Source of the DNA: Echinicola jeungdonensis
GTDB taxonomy: Bacteria; Bacteroidota; Bacteroidia; Cytophagales; Cyclobacteriaceae
Assembly (NCBI RefSeq): GCF_030409905.1
Contig: NZ_JAUFQT010000001.1
Coordinates: 2,937,001-3,001,000, forward strand
Length of the DNA stretch: 64,000 nt
Direction of reading: 5' to 3'
Shown: in pieces, positions 28,371 through 37,921 of the stretch
How positions within the stretch are numbered: position 1 is the first letter of the stretch
How the letters are laid out: each line of letters starts with the position of its first letter
The notes under the pieces: model-generated
What the model was told of the DNA's origin: nothing
Seen by the model: only the letters and a program-made list of their open reading frames with translations
The model's database searches: none
Made by a program: the position numbers and the translations under genes

Positions 28371-29108
28371 TTAATTGTCCAACTTCTTTTTGCTTCTCAT
28401 GGATTCTCCTTCCAGTTCTATCCTATGTGAGGAGTATACGAGCCTGTCGAGCACGGCATCTGCAATGCTGTCATCACCAATGGTTCCATGCCATTGGCTG
28501 ACCGGTATCTGTGATGCAATGATCGTTGAACTTTTCTCATAGCGGTCTTCCATGATGTCCATAAGGGCAATCCTGGCCTGCCCATCCATCGGGGCCAGAC
28601 CAAAGTCGTCCAAGATGAGCACATTGGTTTTTTCGAGCTTTTTGAGCAGTTTATGGTAGGTACCTTCCAGCTTGGCCAATCTTACCGCATCAAAAAACCT
28701 GGCCGTATTGTAATAAAGCGTCCTGAACCTGTGCTGGCAGGCCCTGACCCCAAGACACTGGGCCAGGTAACTTTTCCCGGATCCGGTGGCCCCGGTAAGG
28801 ATGATGTTCGTCCGGTTTTTGATGAAGGCCAGTCCGAGCAATCTCTCAAACAGCCCCCTGTCCAGGTTACGGGAGTTATGGTAATCAATGTCAGTTGCTG
28901 CAGCGGCCTGTTTAAACCCTGCCTGACGTATGAGGTTGTCTATGCTTTTGTTCTGCCTGTACTCCCATTCGCTGTCCACTAGAAAGGCCAACAGTTCGTC
29001 GGCCGACATGTCCTGATAGAGATGTTCTGTCAGATTCTTGTGGTAAAGTTCCGCCATGGTACCCATGCGCATCTGTTTCATTTTTTCAATGGTGTTGTGT
29101 TCGTTCAT
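28371..29108 (-). CDS. istB: IS21-family helper ATPase IstB
   Basis: AAA+ ATPase that assists the transposase in target selection and strand transfer, related to DnaC. The Walker A motif GATGSGKSYLAQCLG lies near residue 105 and Walker B VLILDDFGLAPM near 165. The 245-residue length is typical. The gene begins 50 bp after the istA stop on the same strand, inside the element. Nothing suggests truncation. Confidence 0.93.
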   Translation of the reverse strand: MNEHNTIEKMKQMRMGTMAELYHKNLTEHLYQDMSADELLAFLVDSEWEYRQNKSIDNLIRQAGFKQAAAATDIDYHNSRNLDRGLFERLLGLAFIKNRTNIILTGATGSGKSYLAQCLGVRACQHRFRTLYYNTARFFDAVRLAKLEGTYHKLLKKLEKTNVLILDDFGLAPMDGQARIALMDIMEDRYEKSSTIIASQIPVSQWHGTIGDDSIADAVLDRLVYSSHRIELEGESMRSKKKLDN

Positions 29109-29158
29109 AATTCATTTGGTTGGGATATTATAATTCGTTTCATCAAGAGGGCGGCCTG

Positions 29159-30697
29159 TCAGCTGTAGGAGCCCCTGATGTTCTTGTGACCCGGGGTTAA
29201 ATGATCCTTGGCAGGAGGCAGTTCCTCGAGGTCCATTTTGTTTTTAAGTATCCTTTCAAGGGTATGGTAGGAGGCTTTTTCGAAGCCCAGTGCCCGTTTA
29301 CAGGCCCTTTCCAGACGCTCCTGTCCATAGCTTTTCAAGAAGGAAAGAATCCCCTGTGCCTGTTTGTAGCCGATTTCGGGATAGGTGTACTGGCCGATCA
29401 ACGTTCCGATATACTCCTGGGTGTTCGGACCAACTTTTTGTGCCCTCCGGTCAAAGTATTCCGGGCTCCAGTCATTGTAGTATTGGTGGTTGCTGGGCAT
29501 ATGTTCCCCGATGGTGATGTACTGGCCTTGCCGGGAAGCCCTTTTGTGGGATGCGATCCGCTCCTGACGGTAAAATATCTCCACGGTGTTCCGGTTGTAC
29601 TGTAACTCCACGCTCTTGCCCATATAGCGATAGGGACAGCTATAATAGTTTTTGTCCTCTCCCAGGTAAACATGGGAGGATTTCTGGACGGTGGCCTTTT
29701 TATAATAACGGATGCTGTAGATGCTTTTGGGAAGGGGCTGCAGGAACTCCTTTTCGATGTCCAAAAACTGGCTTCGCCTGCTGCCCTGTCCATGGCTGAG
29801 CAGGTAGTCATTGTACTCCTCCAGTTTTTCTGCAATGGCCGCATTGAGCTCCTCCAGGCTGAAGAAGGTATGGTTGCCCAAGGGGTAATAGATCCGTTGG
29901 TAGACCAGGGTGACCGAACGCTCCACGAGTGATTTGTCCTGCGGGCTATAGGGCCGGGCAGGATCAAGGGCGCAGCCGTAATGGAGGCCAAAATCCGAAA
30001 AGGTCTTGTTGAGGACCGGGGCATATTTTGAGGCCTTGTCCACTGCTGATTTGAGATTGTCAGGGACGACGGCATAGGGTACCCCGCCCATCCAGCCCAG
30101 ACAATAGACCAGACAGCTGATAAAATCCTCCCGTTTTTGGCTGGGCACCGCCCTTATGTAAGTGTACTGGCTGCAGGGCAGGACACCAACAAAAACCTCT
30201 ACGGCTATCTGCTCCCCAGTCCGGCGGTCAACGTAGTGCAGCTTCTTTCCGCAAAAGTCCACGAAAAGCTTTTCCCCGGCACGGTGGGACAGCTTGCCAC
30301 TGGCGTTGTTGCGCTTCTTCCATTGCCGGTAGTGCCAGGTGAACTGGCTGTATTTATAGCCTTCCGGATTTTGGGAGATATATTCCTTCCACAGTACCTG
30401 CAGGGTACAGCCGGGCTTTTTCATCTCCCCGTCGATGTGGGGAAAACACCCCGAGAGATGCTCATAACGTTCCTTTTCGGTCTGCCCTGTCTCGGTGAAA
30501 AGTTCCTGTAGATCTTTGCCGTCAAGGGAGAGCAGTTCCCCGTACCCAAGGGAAAGATCCCTGAAACGCCTGACATAACTGTCAACGGTCTTTCGGTTGA
30601 CGCCCAATAGGTCTGCCACTTTTCGGTTGCTAAGCCCCTTCTGCTTGAAGGTGATCAAACTTCTTAAATCCATGATGTCTATTCTTTGTCCTGCCAT
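29159..30697 (-). CDS. istA: IS21-family transposase IstA
   Basis: DDE transposase of 512 residues. The N-terminal helix-turn-helix (LSNRKVADLLGVNRKTVDSY, residues 16-35) binds the terminal repeats. The integrase-type core shows FVDFCGKKL, PDNLKSAVDKAS and DKSLVERSV, which supply the D, D and E. A C-terminal basic domain follows (ERLERACKRALGFEKASY). The gene is complete and precedes istB. Confidence 0.93.
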   Translation of the reverse strand: MAGQRIDIMDLRSLITFKQKGLSNRKVADLLGVNRKTVDSYVRRFRDLSLGYGELLSLDGKDLQELFTETGQTEKERYEHLSGCFPHIDGEMKKPGCTLQVLWKEYISQNPEGYKYSQFTWHYRQWKKRNNASGKLSHRAGEKLFVDFCGKKLHYVDRRTGEQIAVEVFVGVLPCSQYTYIRAVPSQKREDFISCLVYCLGWMGGVPYAVVPDNLKSAVDKASKYAPVLNKTFSDFGLHYGCALDPARPYSPQDKSLVERSVTLVYQRIYYPLGNHTFFSLEELNAAIAEKLEEYNDYLLSHGQGSRRSQFLDIEKEFLQPLPKSIYSIRYYKKATVQKSSHVYLGEDKNYYSCPYRYMGKSVELQYNRNTVEIFYRQERIASHKRASRQGQYITIGEHMPSNHQYYNDWSPEYFDRRAQKVGPNTQEYIGTLIGQYTYPEIGYKQAQGILSFLKSYGQERLERACKRALGFEKASYHTLERILKNKMDLEELPPAKDHLTPGHKNIRGSYS

Positions 30698-30743
30698 GTA
30701 GTTGCTGTTATTCGACTACAAGGCTAATAACTTATCATGGAAA

Positions 30744-30888
30744 GTGGCCCAATGACCTCCGGTACCAAACAGCTCGGGAATCCTAAAATGGCCCAGTGAC
30801 CTCCGGAAAACCGACTCTATTTTTGGCCCAGTGATTCCCGGAATGGCTGGCCCGCTATCACCGTAAACCGTGGCCCAGTGACCTCCGT
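30744..30888. repeat. IS21 right-end repeat array (4 copies)
   Basis: Four 19-bp copies of TGGCCCAGTGACCTCCGG or close variants start at 30744, 30788, 30823 and 30870. They are the inverse of the left-end copies and probably bind IstA. Confidence 0.8.
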
Positions 30889-30896
30889 TTTAGACA

Positions 30897-30901
30897 CCTG
30901 A
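30897..30901. repeat. target-site duplication, right copy
   Basis: CCTGA directly after the right end of the IS21-family element, matching 28264-28268. Confidence 0.85.
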
Positions 30902-31271
30902 AACGAAATGGTAAAATTATGTCCGAAAAGCAAACTGATATGTTTCGTATGGATTTCATGAAGCCCGGATTTAGAATAAACCATTTTGGAACATATCAAT
31001 ATAAAATCTGCTGTTTCTTCTATTTTTGGCCTTTGGTCTGTATTTAATATATCCTCAACAAATAGGGGGGATGTTGAATATTTCCGCCAATTGATTGTTG
31101 GTTTCCAGGTTATTGAAGCTGGTGATATTGAGCCAAAACTTATGTTCCTATTGGTGTAAAAAATCCATCAGTAGGGAAGAATCTTTAATAAGTTGTTTTT
31201 CAAAAAAATGATCCCTGTAAAGGTAAAGTTCCAGGGACGTTTTGGGAGAGGAATAATAAGTAGTCATTTAC

Positions 31272-31676
31272 TTATTCTTTTTCTTTTAGGTCGAAAGTTT
31301 TTAATACCTCCAGTAATTTTTTGTGAGTAAGTGGCTTTTCAATAAAGCCAGATACGCAGGGGTATTCCTCTGATTTTTTTCGGTCTTGAAAATCAATAGA
31401 ACTGGATAACATGACGATAACATCCTTTCTGTTTTGGCATTTTTCCAAATACAATTTTAAAAAATCCCACCCATTCATCACAGGCATGTTAATATCCAAT
31501 AATATTAATAGTTTTTTTTGAGATGAGGTTTCTAAAATGGCATTGAGAGCATTTTCAGCTTCCAGATATTCTTCCACCTCGGAATTAAACTCAAGTTTAC
31601 TGATTAACCTTTTATTGATTAGGTTGTTGATGGGATCGTCGTCTATTAAAACAATTGAATCAAATGATTGCATCAA
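31272..31676 (-). CDS. single-domain response regulator
   Basis: A CheY-like receiver of 134 residues with no output domain. The acidic pair DDD lies near residue 12, the phosphorylated Asp in ILLDINMPVMNG near residue 62, the switch Ser in MLSSSID and the conserved Lys in FIEKPLTHKK. It should take phosphate from a histidine kinase and act by protein contact; no kinase gene is nearby. The corA pseudogene starts 4 bp after its stop, so the two once formed a transcription unit. Confidence 0.9.
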   Translation of the reverse strand: MMQSFDSIVLIDDDPINNLINKRLISKLEFNSEVEEYLEAENALNAILETSSQKKLLILLDINMPVMNGWDFLKLYLEKCQNRKDVIVMLSSSIDFQDRKKSEEYPCVSGFIEKPLTHKKLLEVLKTFDLKEKE

Positions 31677-31815
31677 TCGTACCGTTAGGAGGTTCTTATT
31701 GCCATTTCGAAGTAAGATACAATTATAATTTAATTTATAAAAAATTAATATATATGTAGATAGTTAATCCCAGTTTCTTTGATCTAAATTTACTAAAACC
31801 TACCTGTATTACATG

Positions 31816-31844
31816 AAAAAGGAGGTTCCTTTTGGAACCTCCTT
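31816..31844 (-). terminator. intrinsic terminator of groEL
   Basis: An 11-bp stem (31819-31829 with 31834-31844, arm AAGGAGGTTCC) with a TTTT loop, followed by T residues on the minus strand. It lies about 25 bp past the groEL stop. Confidence 0.85.
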
Positions 31845-31867
31845 ATGGATATATTCAGAAATTGGGA

Positions 31868-33511
<1,644 letters not shown>

Positions 33512-33549
33512 TTAGTTTGTTGTTAAAATTAAACTACTTCAAGTATTGA

Positions 33550-33828
33550 TTAGAGAACAGCAAAAATGTCTGATTCCCTCATGATCAAATAATCATTGCC
33601 CTCCACTGAAAGCTCTGTGCCGGCATATTTCCCATAAAGAACAGTGTCACCTACCTTTACAGTGAGTGGTTCGTCTTTTTTTCCGTTACCAACTGCCACT
33701 ACGGTACCTTTTTGTGGTTTTTCTTTGGCAGTATCTGGAATATAAAGGCCGGAGGCTGTTTTTTCTTCAGCTGCAGCAGGTTCTACCAGAACTCTATCTG
33801 CAAGAGGTTTGATGTTTACTTGTGACAT
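33550..33828 (-). CDS. groS: co-chaperonin GroES
   Basis: 10-kDa lid of the chaperonin. The sequence opens with [14 protein letters not shown] [13 protein letters not shown], has the mobile-loop region [18 protein letters not shown] at residues 21-38 and [15 protein letters not shown] near the C-terminus. Length 92 is normal. First gene of groESL. Confidence 0.97.
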   Translation of the reverse strand: MSQVNIKPLADRVLVEPAAAEEKTASGLYIPDTAKEKPQKGTVVAVGNGKKDEPLTVKVGDTVLYGKYAGTELSVEGNDYLIMRESDIFAVL

Positions 33829-33898
33829 AATTGTATTGTTTTTTTTAAGTTAGATGCTTTGATTTCTGAACCCTTTATTACATTTCTTGTGCCAAGTG

Positions 33899-33922
33899 TT
33901 GATTCTATTTTTAATAGGTCAA
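33899..33922. promoter_or_regulatory. imperfect palindrome ahead of groES
   Basis: TTGATTCTATT and AATAGGTCAA form an inverted repeat with one bulged base around a TTT spacer, 71 bp upstream of the groES start. It could be an operator or merely a weak hairpin. No CIRCE element is present. Confidence 0.25.
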
Positions 33923-34063
33923 TTGTCTGACATAAAGTCGTGAAAATGTAGGATAGGGTTGTCATGTGTGTTTTTGGGTTATCGGAGGAGCTGTCATTTT
34001 TACTTTGGGCCATTAGAAAGTATGTCAGTTTTTTATTAAATTCTATAAAAAAGTGAGATTCCT

Positions 34064-34771
34064 ATGAAAACTTTGTCAGAAAACTGGATTTCAGAAGGCT
34101 TGATTGATTTTGAGTATAAAAAATATATCCTTCTAGCTTACCTTAAAGAGGTGGATCGTCATTTCAATGAAGTGAAGCTTTATCCATCTTTAGCTGATCT
34201 TATTAGACATTATCAAAAATTAAAAGGGTTATCTGAAGAAAAGGATACCTTAAGTAACAGCTTTCCCAAAAGGTTGGCAGGTTTGGATATAAAAAAGATG
34301 GTCCTTAAACACCAGCCATTGCTGGAGGATGATGAAATGATGAAAGAACTGGAAGAAATTATTTCTTATTCCATGCCCATGATCAAACATCATATTGACC
34401 AAGGGAAATCCATTTATGATTTTATAGAAAATCATCTGGAAATTGAACCTGTAGGGCTTTCTCCTATTTATCAAAAGGAGGGGTATGTCTTTTTTTCTTA
34501 TGACAAAACCCGGGAAATCTATGTTTACAGGTATAAAATGAAATTGTTTGAAAGCAGTTTGGAAAAATTAAGAGGGATTGCTTTGAATTTTTTGTTAAAA
34601 ATGACAACCAGCTTGACCAATACGTTTGAGCGAATAAAAATGGACCTTGTTAAAAATTATAAAGAATTACCAAACCCTGCCACTTGGTTGATTAATAGCA
34701 CCAATTTAGTTCCACTTGAGGAAAGTCTGGTTCCTGTTAGCAAAAGGTTATTGATGCGAGTTATAGACTAA
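34064..34771 (+). CDS. hypothetical protein, unknown function
   Basis: I do not recognise this 235-residue protein. It has no signal peptide or membrane helix and appears mostly helical, with a small strand-rich patch near residues 140-165 (YVFFSYDKTREIYVYRYK). The ORF is clean, read divergently from groES, and ends directly before a strong bidirectional terminator, so it is a real gene. It separates groESL from the secG block together with the desaturase-like gene. Confidence 0.65.
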   Translation: MKTLSENWISEGLIDFEYKKYILLAYLKEVDRHFNEVKLYPSLADLIRHYQKLKGLSEEKDTLSNSFPKRLAGLDIKKMVLKHQPLLEDDEMMKELEEIISYSMPMIKHHIDQGKSIYDFIENHLEIEPVGLSPIYQKEGYVFFSYDKTREIYVYRYKMKLFESSLEKLRGIALNFLLKMTTSLTNTFERIKMDLVKNYKELPNPATWLINSTNLVPLEESLVPVSKRLLMRVID

Positions 34772-34801
34772 AAAAAAAGTCCCGGGCTGGTCCGGGACTT
34801 T
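34771..34801. terminator. bidirectional terminator
   Basis: Stem AAAGTCCCGG (34776-34785) pairs with 34792-34801 around a 6-nt loop, with a run of A before it that serves as T-run for the convergent gene. Confidence 0.8.
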
Positions 34802-34823
34802 AAGATTTGAAATGAATTAGTTT

Positions 34824-35804
34824 TTATTTTTCCACCAAAACAGGCTCTGCTTTTTTGGAGTTATTGAGATCACCATTATCCAAATCTTCGTTAGTTGTTG
34901 AAAATTCATTGCCTTTTTTTTCTGTAATTTCCCGGTCCATCCCTTTTTTGATAACGTCATCACCGGGTTTGCCAAATAGTATTCTAAATCTTTCCTTGTT
35001 GTTTTTTGCAAGTTTCATATCACTTACAATGTCATACCATTCGTGGAAAACCAAATAAACAGGGTTGTAAGATTTTACGGGCTTGGTGATGCCATAATTA
35101 GGTCTTTCTTGTTCTGCCATGAAAGTTCCAAAAATCCGGTCCCAAATGATGAAAGTTGATCCATAGTTTTTGTCAAGATAATGTTCATCACTTGCATGAT
35201 GTACCCTATGATGGGAAGGTGTGGTAAATATGTATTCTATGGGAGCAGGCAGTTTTTTGATGTATTCTGTATGAATCCAAAATTGATACAAAACTGCAAT
35301 TTGGTGGCAAATAAAGAAAACAAAAGGATCAAATCCAATCATTACCACCGGTACAAAGAATATAAACTTAATATGCTGGGTCCAACTTAATCGAAATGAA
35401 ACGGAAAAGTTATATTTTTTTGAATTGTGATGGGTGACATGGGTGGCCCACCAAAACCGCTGTTCATGGGCAACCCGGTGTGCCCAGTAACGGGCAAAAT
35501 CAATGGCCACAAAACAGGGGAGGAAAGACCACCAAGCGGGTGGAATTTTCCAAGGAACAAGGTTCCAAAAAAACAGCACTGCACTGAAAAGGGCCACTTT
35601 GATCAAGGCACTAATGCCAACATTGATCAAGCCAATTGAGGCAGCTGCTAAAAAATCTTTTCTATCATATGTGTCTTTATTTTGATAAATACTGACGCCC
35701 CATTCAAGAAAGACCAAAGCAAACATCACAGGGGCTGCCCACAGAATGACATTAGGCCAATCCATAGCCCCAATATCCTCAAGACTTACATAGTTGTCAA
35801 ACAT
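34824..35804 (-). CDS. sterol desaturase / fatty acid hydroxylase family membrane protein
   Basis: Integral-membrane diiron enzyme family. Four to five hydrophobic helices carry the eight-histidine signature: HRVAH, HVTHH and HHRVHH, with a further HTEYI between them. These bind the di-iron centre of fatty acid and sterol hydroxylases and desaturases. The protein is 326 residues, with a charged, probably disordered C-terminus after residue 290. The substrate in bacteria that lack sterols is not known; lipid or carotenoid hydroxylation are options. It is on the same strand as secG but with a 177-bp gap. Confidence 0.87.
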   Translation of the reverse strand: MFDNYVSLEDIGAMDWPNVILWAAPVMFALVFLEWGVSIYQNKDTYDRKDFLAAASIGLINVGISALIKVALFSAVLFFWNLVPWKIPPAWWSFLPCFVAIDFARYWAHRVAHEQRFWWATHVTHHNSKKYNFSVSFRLSWTQHIKFIFFVPVVMIGFDPFVFFICHQIAVLYQFWIHTEYIKKLPAPIEYIFTTPSHHRVHHASDEHYLDKNYGSTFIIWDRIFGTFMAEQERPNYGITKPVKSYNPVYLVFHEWYDIVSDMKLAKNNKERFRILFGKPGDDVIKKGMDREITEKKGNEFSTTNEDLDNGDLNNSKKAEPVLVEK

Positions 35805-35929
35805 AAAATTGAATTAATTGATTCTATATTGGCAAAGTTAAAAGGTATGAATAATGTTAGAACCTAGCAAATAAAAGTGACCTTTTGAAAGTTATTGATA
35901 GTTAAATGGCTGAAAAAATAAGAAAACAA

Positions 35930-35969
35930 AAAAAAATAACCTGGCAGTCTGCCAGGTTATTTTTTTTTG
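35930..35969. terminator. intrinsic terminator of secG
   Basis: Stem AATAACCTGGCA (35935-35946) pairs with 35950-35961 around a 3-nt loop. A run of A on one side and T on the other make it work in both directions; on the minus strand it follows secG. Confidence 0.88.
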
Positions 35970-35981
35970 TTTTTGGAAATT

Positions 35982-36353
35982 TTATTGTCCGCTTGCTGTA
36001 TCAGCAGGGCTAATGTCTTGATTCTCTTCCTCCTCTGCAGGAAGGATGCTTTCATTGTCATCAAAAGCAGGGGTTATCATTTGATCCCTGGCACTCTCCA
36101 CGTTGGGAGAAACAAATTCCTCAGAAACATTGGTGCCCTTAAAGGCCGATGTTCCCAGGGAAAGAACCAAGATAGCGATAGCCAATACCCAGGTAGCCTT
36201 TTCCAAAATATTGCCGGTTTTGGTAACCCCCATGATCTGAGAGGCACTACCACCAAATGCCGCACCAACGCCTCCTTTAGAGTTTTGGCCTAGGATGACC
36301 AAAATTAATAAAACGGCCAAAATAATGATGACACTGATCAATACAGTAAACAT
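35982..36353 (-). CDS. secG: preprotein translocase subunit SecG
   Basis: Small inner-membrane subunit of the SecYEG channel. Two hydrophobic helices (residues 3-22 and about 50-70) flank the family motif LGQNSKGGVGAAFGG. The C-terminal extension after residue 75 is acidic and low-complexity, common in Bacteroidota. Length 123. It lies 12 bp downstream of the TPR-like gene in the lptE-TPR-secG run. Confidence 0.93.
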   Translation of the reverse strand: MFTVLISVIIILAVLLILVILGQNSKGGVGAAFGGSASQIMGVTKTGNILEKATWVLAIAILVLSLGTSAFKGTNVSEEFVSPNVESARDQMITPAFDDNESILPAEEEENQDISPADTASGQ

Positions 36354-36365
36354 GTTATAGCTATT

Positions 36366-37169
36366 TTAATCTTTTAATTCGTTTATTAAGTTCGCAAAGT
36401 AAGCTTTTTTCTTTGGAAACTTCAAGATTAATTTCTCATAAATTTTTATGGCTTTCTCTTTCTTCCCTTGCTTGCTTAATAATTTGGCATAGGATTCTGA
36501 TAAAAGGTTTTCATTAAGTTGGGTGCTGTGGATAGAAAGATCCTGGTTTTTCTCAGTATTTTCATTTTCCTTTATTGCGGCCAACTTGATGTTTTTCTTA
36601 TTGAAAGAACTGATAATATCACCCTGTTCGCGCTTTCGGACATCATTAATAATCTTTTTTTCCTTCTTTTTGATGGATTCAATCAGGTCTTCGGCAGCTG
36701 AGCTTTTGTTGGTTTTTGGAGGGCTTTCATCCTGGGAAGGAGAAAGCTTTTCTTTATTTTTTAACTTTGCCAAGTTTTCTTCCAACTGTTTTAAAACTGC
36801 TTCCTTCGAAGATGAACCTGTTTTGAGAGCATCCTGATTATCATTGTCAGCAGGGTTGTTTTCAGTTTTTGGTTCTGATGAAGGATTAGTCCTGGGAGGG
36901 CCAATGATAGGAGAAGGGTTTCCTTTAATAAAATCCAAATCATTAAGGATCAATTTTTTTAGCCAAGACCTGTTTGGACTTTGTACCGCCGCCCAATGAA
37001 GCAATTCCTTGGATTCTCCCTTTGAAATATTGTATTCGTATTTAGCAGCAAGCACTTTAGGCACCAAAAAATAAGGAAAGGTTTCATGGAGCTTGATCAA
37101 GGCCCTGAAATCTTCTTTATCTAAAGAGTTTCCTTTATGGATGATCTCAAGCAATTGCTTCGCGTTCAC
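36366..37169 (-). CDS. TPR-like protein upstream of secG
   Basis: A 267-residue soluble protein. The N-terminal 95 residues are helical; the middle (about 95-190) is a low-complexity Asn/Ser/Lys-rich linker; the C-terminal 50 residues form one or two TPR units (SESYAKLLSKQGKKEKAIKIYEKLILKFP). I know of no assigned function. From my knowledge of this phylum, similar proteins are found between lptE and secG, which suggests a link to envelope export. Confidence 0.75.
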   Translation of the reverse strand: MNAKQLLEIIHKGNSLDKEDFRALIKLHETFPYFLVPKVLAAKYEYNISKGESKELLHWAAVQSPNRSWLKKLILNDLDFIKGNPSPIIGPPRTNPSSEPKTENNPADNDNQDALKTGSSSKEAVLKQLEENLAKLKNKEKLSPSQDESPPKTNKSSAAEDLIESIKKKEKKIINDVRKREQGDIISSFNKKNIKLAAIKENENTEKNQDLSIHSTQLNENLLSESYAKLLSKQGKKEKAIKIYEKLILKFPKKKAYFANLINELKD

Positions 37170-37387
37170 TGGATTTTAGTTTGATTAGAATCTCTAATTT
37201 AATGAAAATATGTATTTCCACTTATTAGTTGGAAAGGAAATTTCTTTTTTGTCCCATAAATTAAAACGGGACAGTTTACAAGGAATATTCTTAAAATGAG
37301 TATTCCTGATGAGTTTTTTCAAATTTAGAAATATGAATTATATATATCCCTTTTTGTTTTTAAATTTTTACCTTTTGAGTGATGATT

Positions 37388-37921
37388 TTACCAGTTGGCC
37401 ACTGTAGAGGTGAAGATGTCTTGGATGATTGCTTCAAATATTTCATCAATCAAATCAGATTCCACTTCCAAAAGAGAGGTTGTCCTTGGGTCATAGTCTT
37501 GGTAAAAACTAAAGCTCCTTTCCATATTTTCCTCCTCATTGGTGAGGTTAATGTAGTTGACATCCACCGCTATGGTAAGCCTCATTTGCCCGGCTCTATC
37601 AGGTAAATTAGGATCTGTGCTGGTAACAGTAGCCTGGGGGGTGTTGGTATACCGGGAAATAGCTCCTTCAAACTGCAAGTCTCCATTGTTTTGCACTAAT
37701 TCCAGTTGGGTATTCCTTTGGAAATAATCTTTTAGAGATTCCGTGAAATTTTGTCCCATATTGGCAGGACCTCCTCCGGAATCGTTAAAAAAGTTGGCCA
37801 CTGAAAAGGAATTGGTGACATTGTAATCAATGGTAGTCCCGGTAAAACTGTATTCTACCTTGCAACCAGAAAACAATAGCGGACTGAGCAGCCCCAATAA
37901 AATGAGCAGTTTTTTACTCAT
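37388..37921 (-). CDS. lptE: LptE-like LPS-assembly lipoprotein
   Basis: A 177-residue lipoprotein. The signal peptide ends in LLFSGC (lipobox), then KVEYSFTGTTIDY, typical of Bacteroidota LptE. LptE plugs the LptD barrel that brings lipopolysaccharide to the cell surface. The open frame extends to 37987, but the ATG at 37921 gives a proper signal peptide and overlaps the upstream sigma-54 activator by 8 bp. No RNA-level control is seen. The assignment rests on the signal, length and the well-known neighbourhood rather than on an active-site motif. Confidence 0.83.
   Translation of the reverse strand: MSKKLLILLGLLSPLLFSGCKVEYSFTGTTIDYNVTNSFSVANFFNDSGGGPANMGQNFTESLKDYFQRNTQLELVQNNGDLQFEGAISRYTNTPQATVTSTDPNLPDRAGQMRLTIAVDVNYINLTNEEENMERSFSFYQDYDPRTTSLLEVESDLIDEIFEAIIQDIFTSTVANW

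Larger units (their letters stand above)
28269..30896 (-). mobile_element. complete IS21-family insertion sequence
   Basis: Length 2628 bp, bounded by TGTCTA...TAGACA ends: the left end TGTCTATTCCGGCGATG and the reverse of the right end TGTCTAAAACGGAGGTC match over the first six bases and again further in. A 5-bp duplication (CCTGA) flanks it. It carries istA and istB on the minus strand and several copies of a 19-bp repeat near each end, as is usual in this family. Its base composition is visibly more GC-rich than the surrounding genes, which suggests recent arrival from another genome. Both genes are intact, so the element may still be mobile. Confidence 0.92.
27630..31267 (-). pseudogene. 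corA: corA-like magnesium channel gene, split by an IS21 element and otherwise decayed
   Basis: CorA forms pentameric Mg2+/Co2+ channels in the inner membrane. The pieces read in order from 31267 (ATG, 4 bp after the response-regulator stop): MTTYYSSPKTS, FWLNITSFNNLE, FVEDILNTDQRPKIEE, GHNFTISFQ, then the insertion, then ETSEDIFDNIRTRLENP, RKIIREVKKYTWPMREIL, TLTFIKDIYENTIEIL and the diagnostic IAGIYGMNF with two C-terminal helices. Lesions are a TAG at 31148-31150, a frameshift in a G6 run (31065-31070, on the plus strand), the IS at 28269-30896, a TAA at 28049-28051 and a frameshift in a T9 run (27947-27955). Without the IS and one target copy about 335 codons remain, a normal CorA length. 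A C-terminal open frame (27630-27983) survives but lacks the cytoplasmic domain. Confidence 0.85.

Noticed and set aside
33880..33900. Sigma-54-like GG...GT pattern on the minus strand upstream of groES
   Set aside because: The -24 part fits, but the -12 part has GT where GC is required.
33816..34013. 65-codon frame ahead of groES
   Set aside because: Covers the groES leader region and overlaps the groES start; no features of a protein family.
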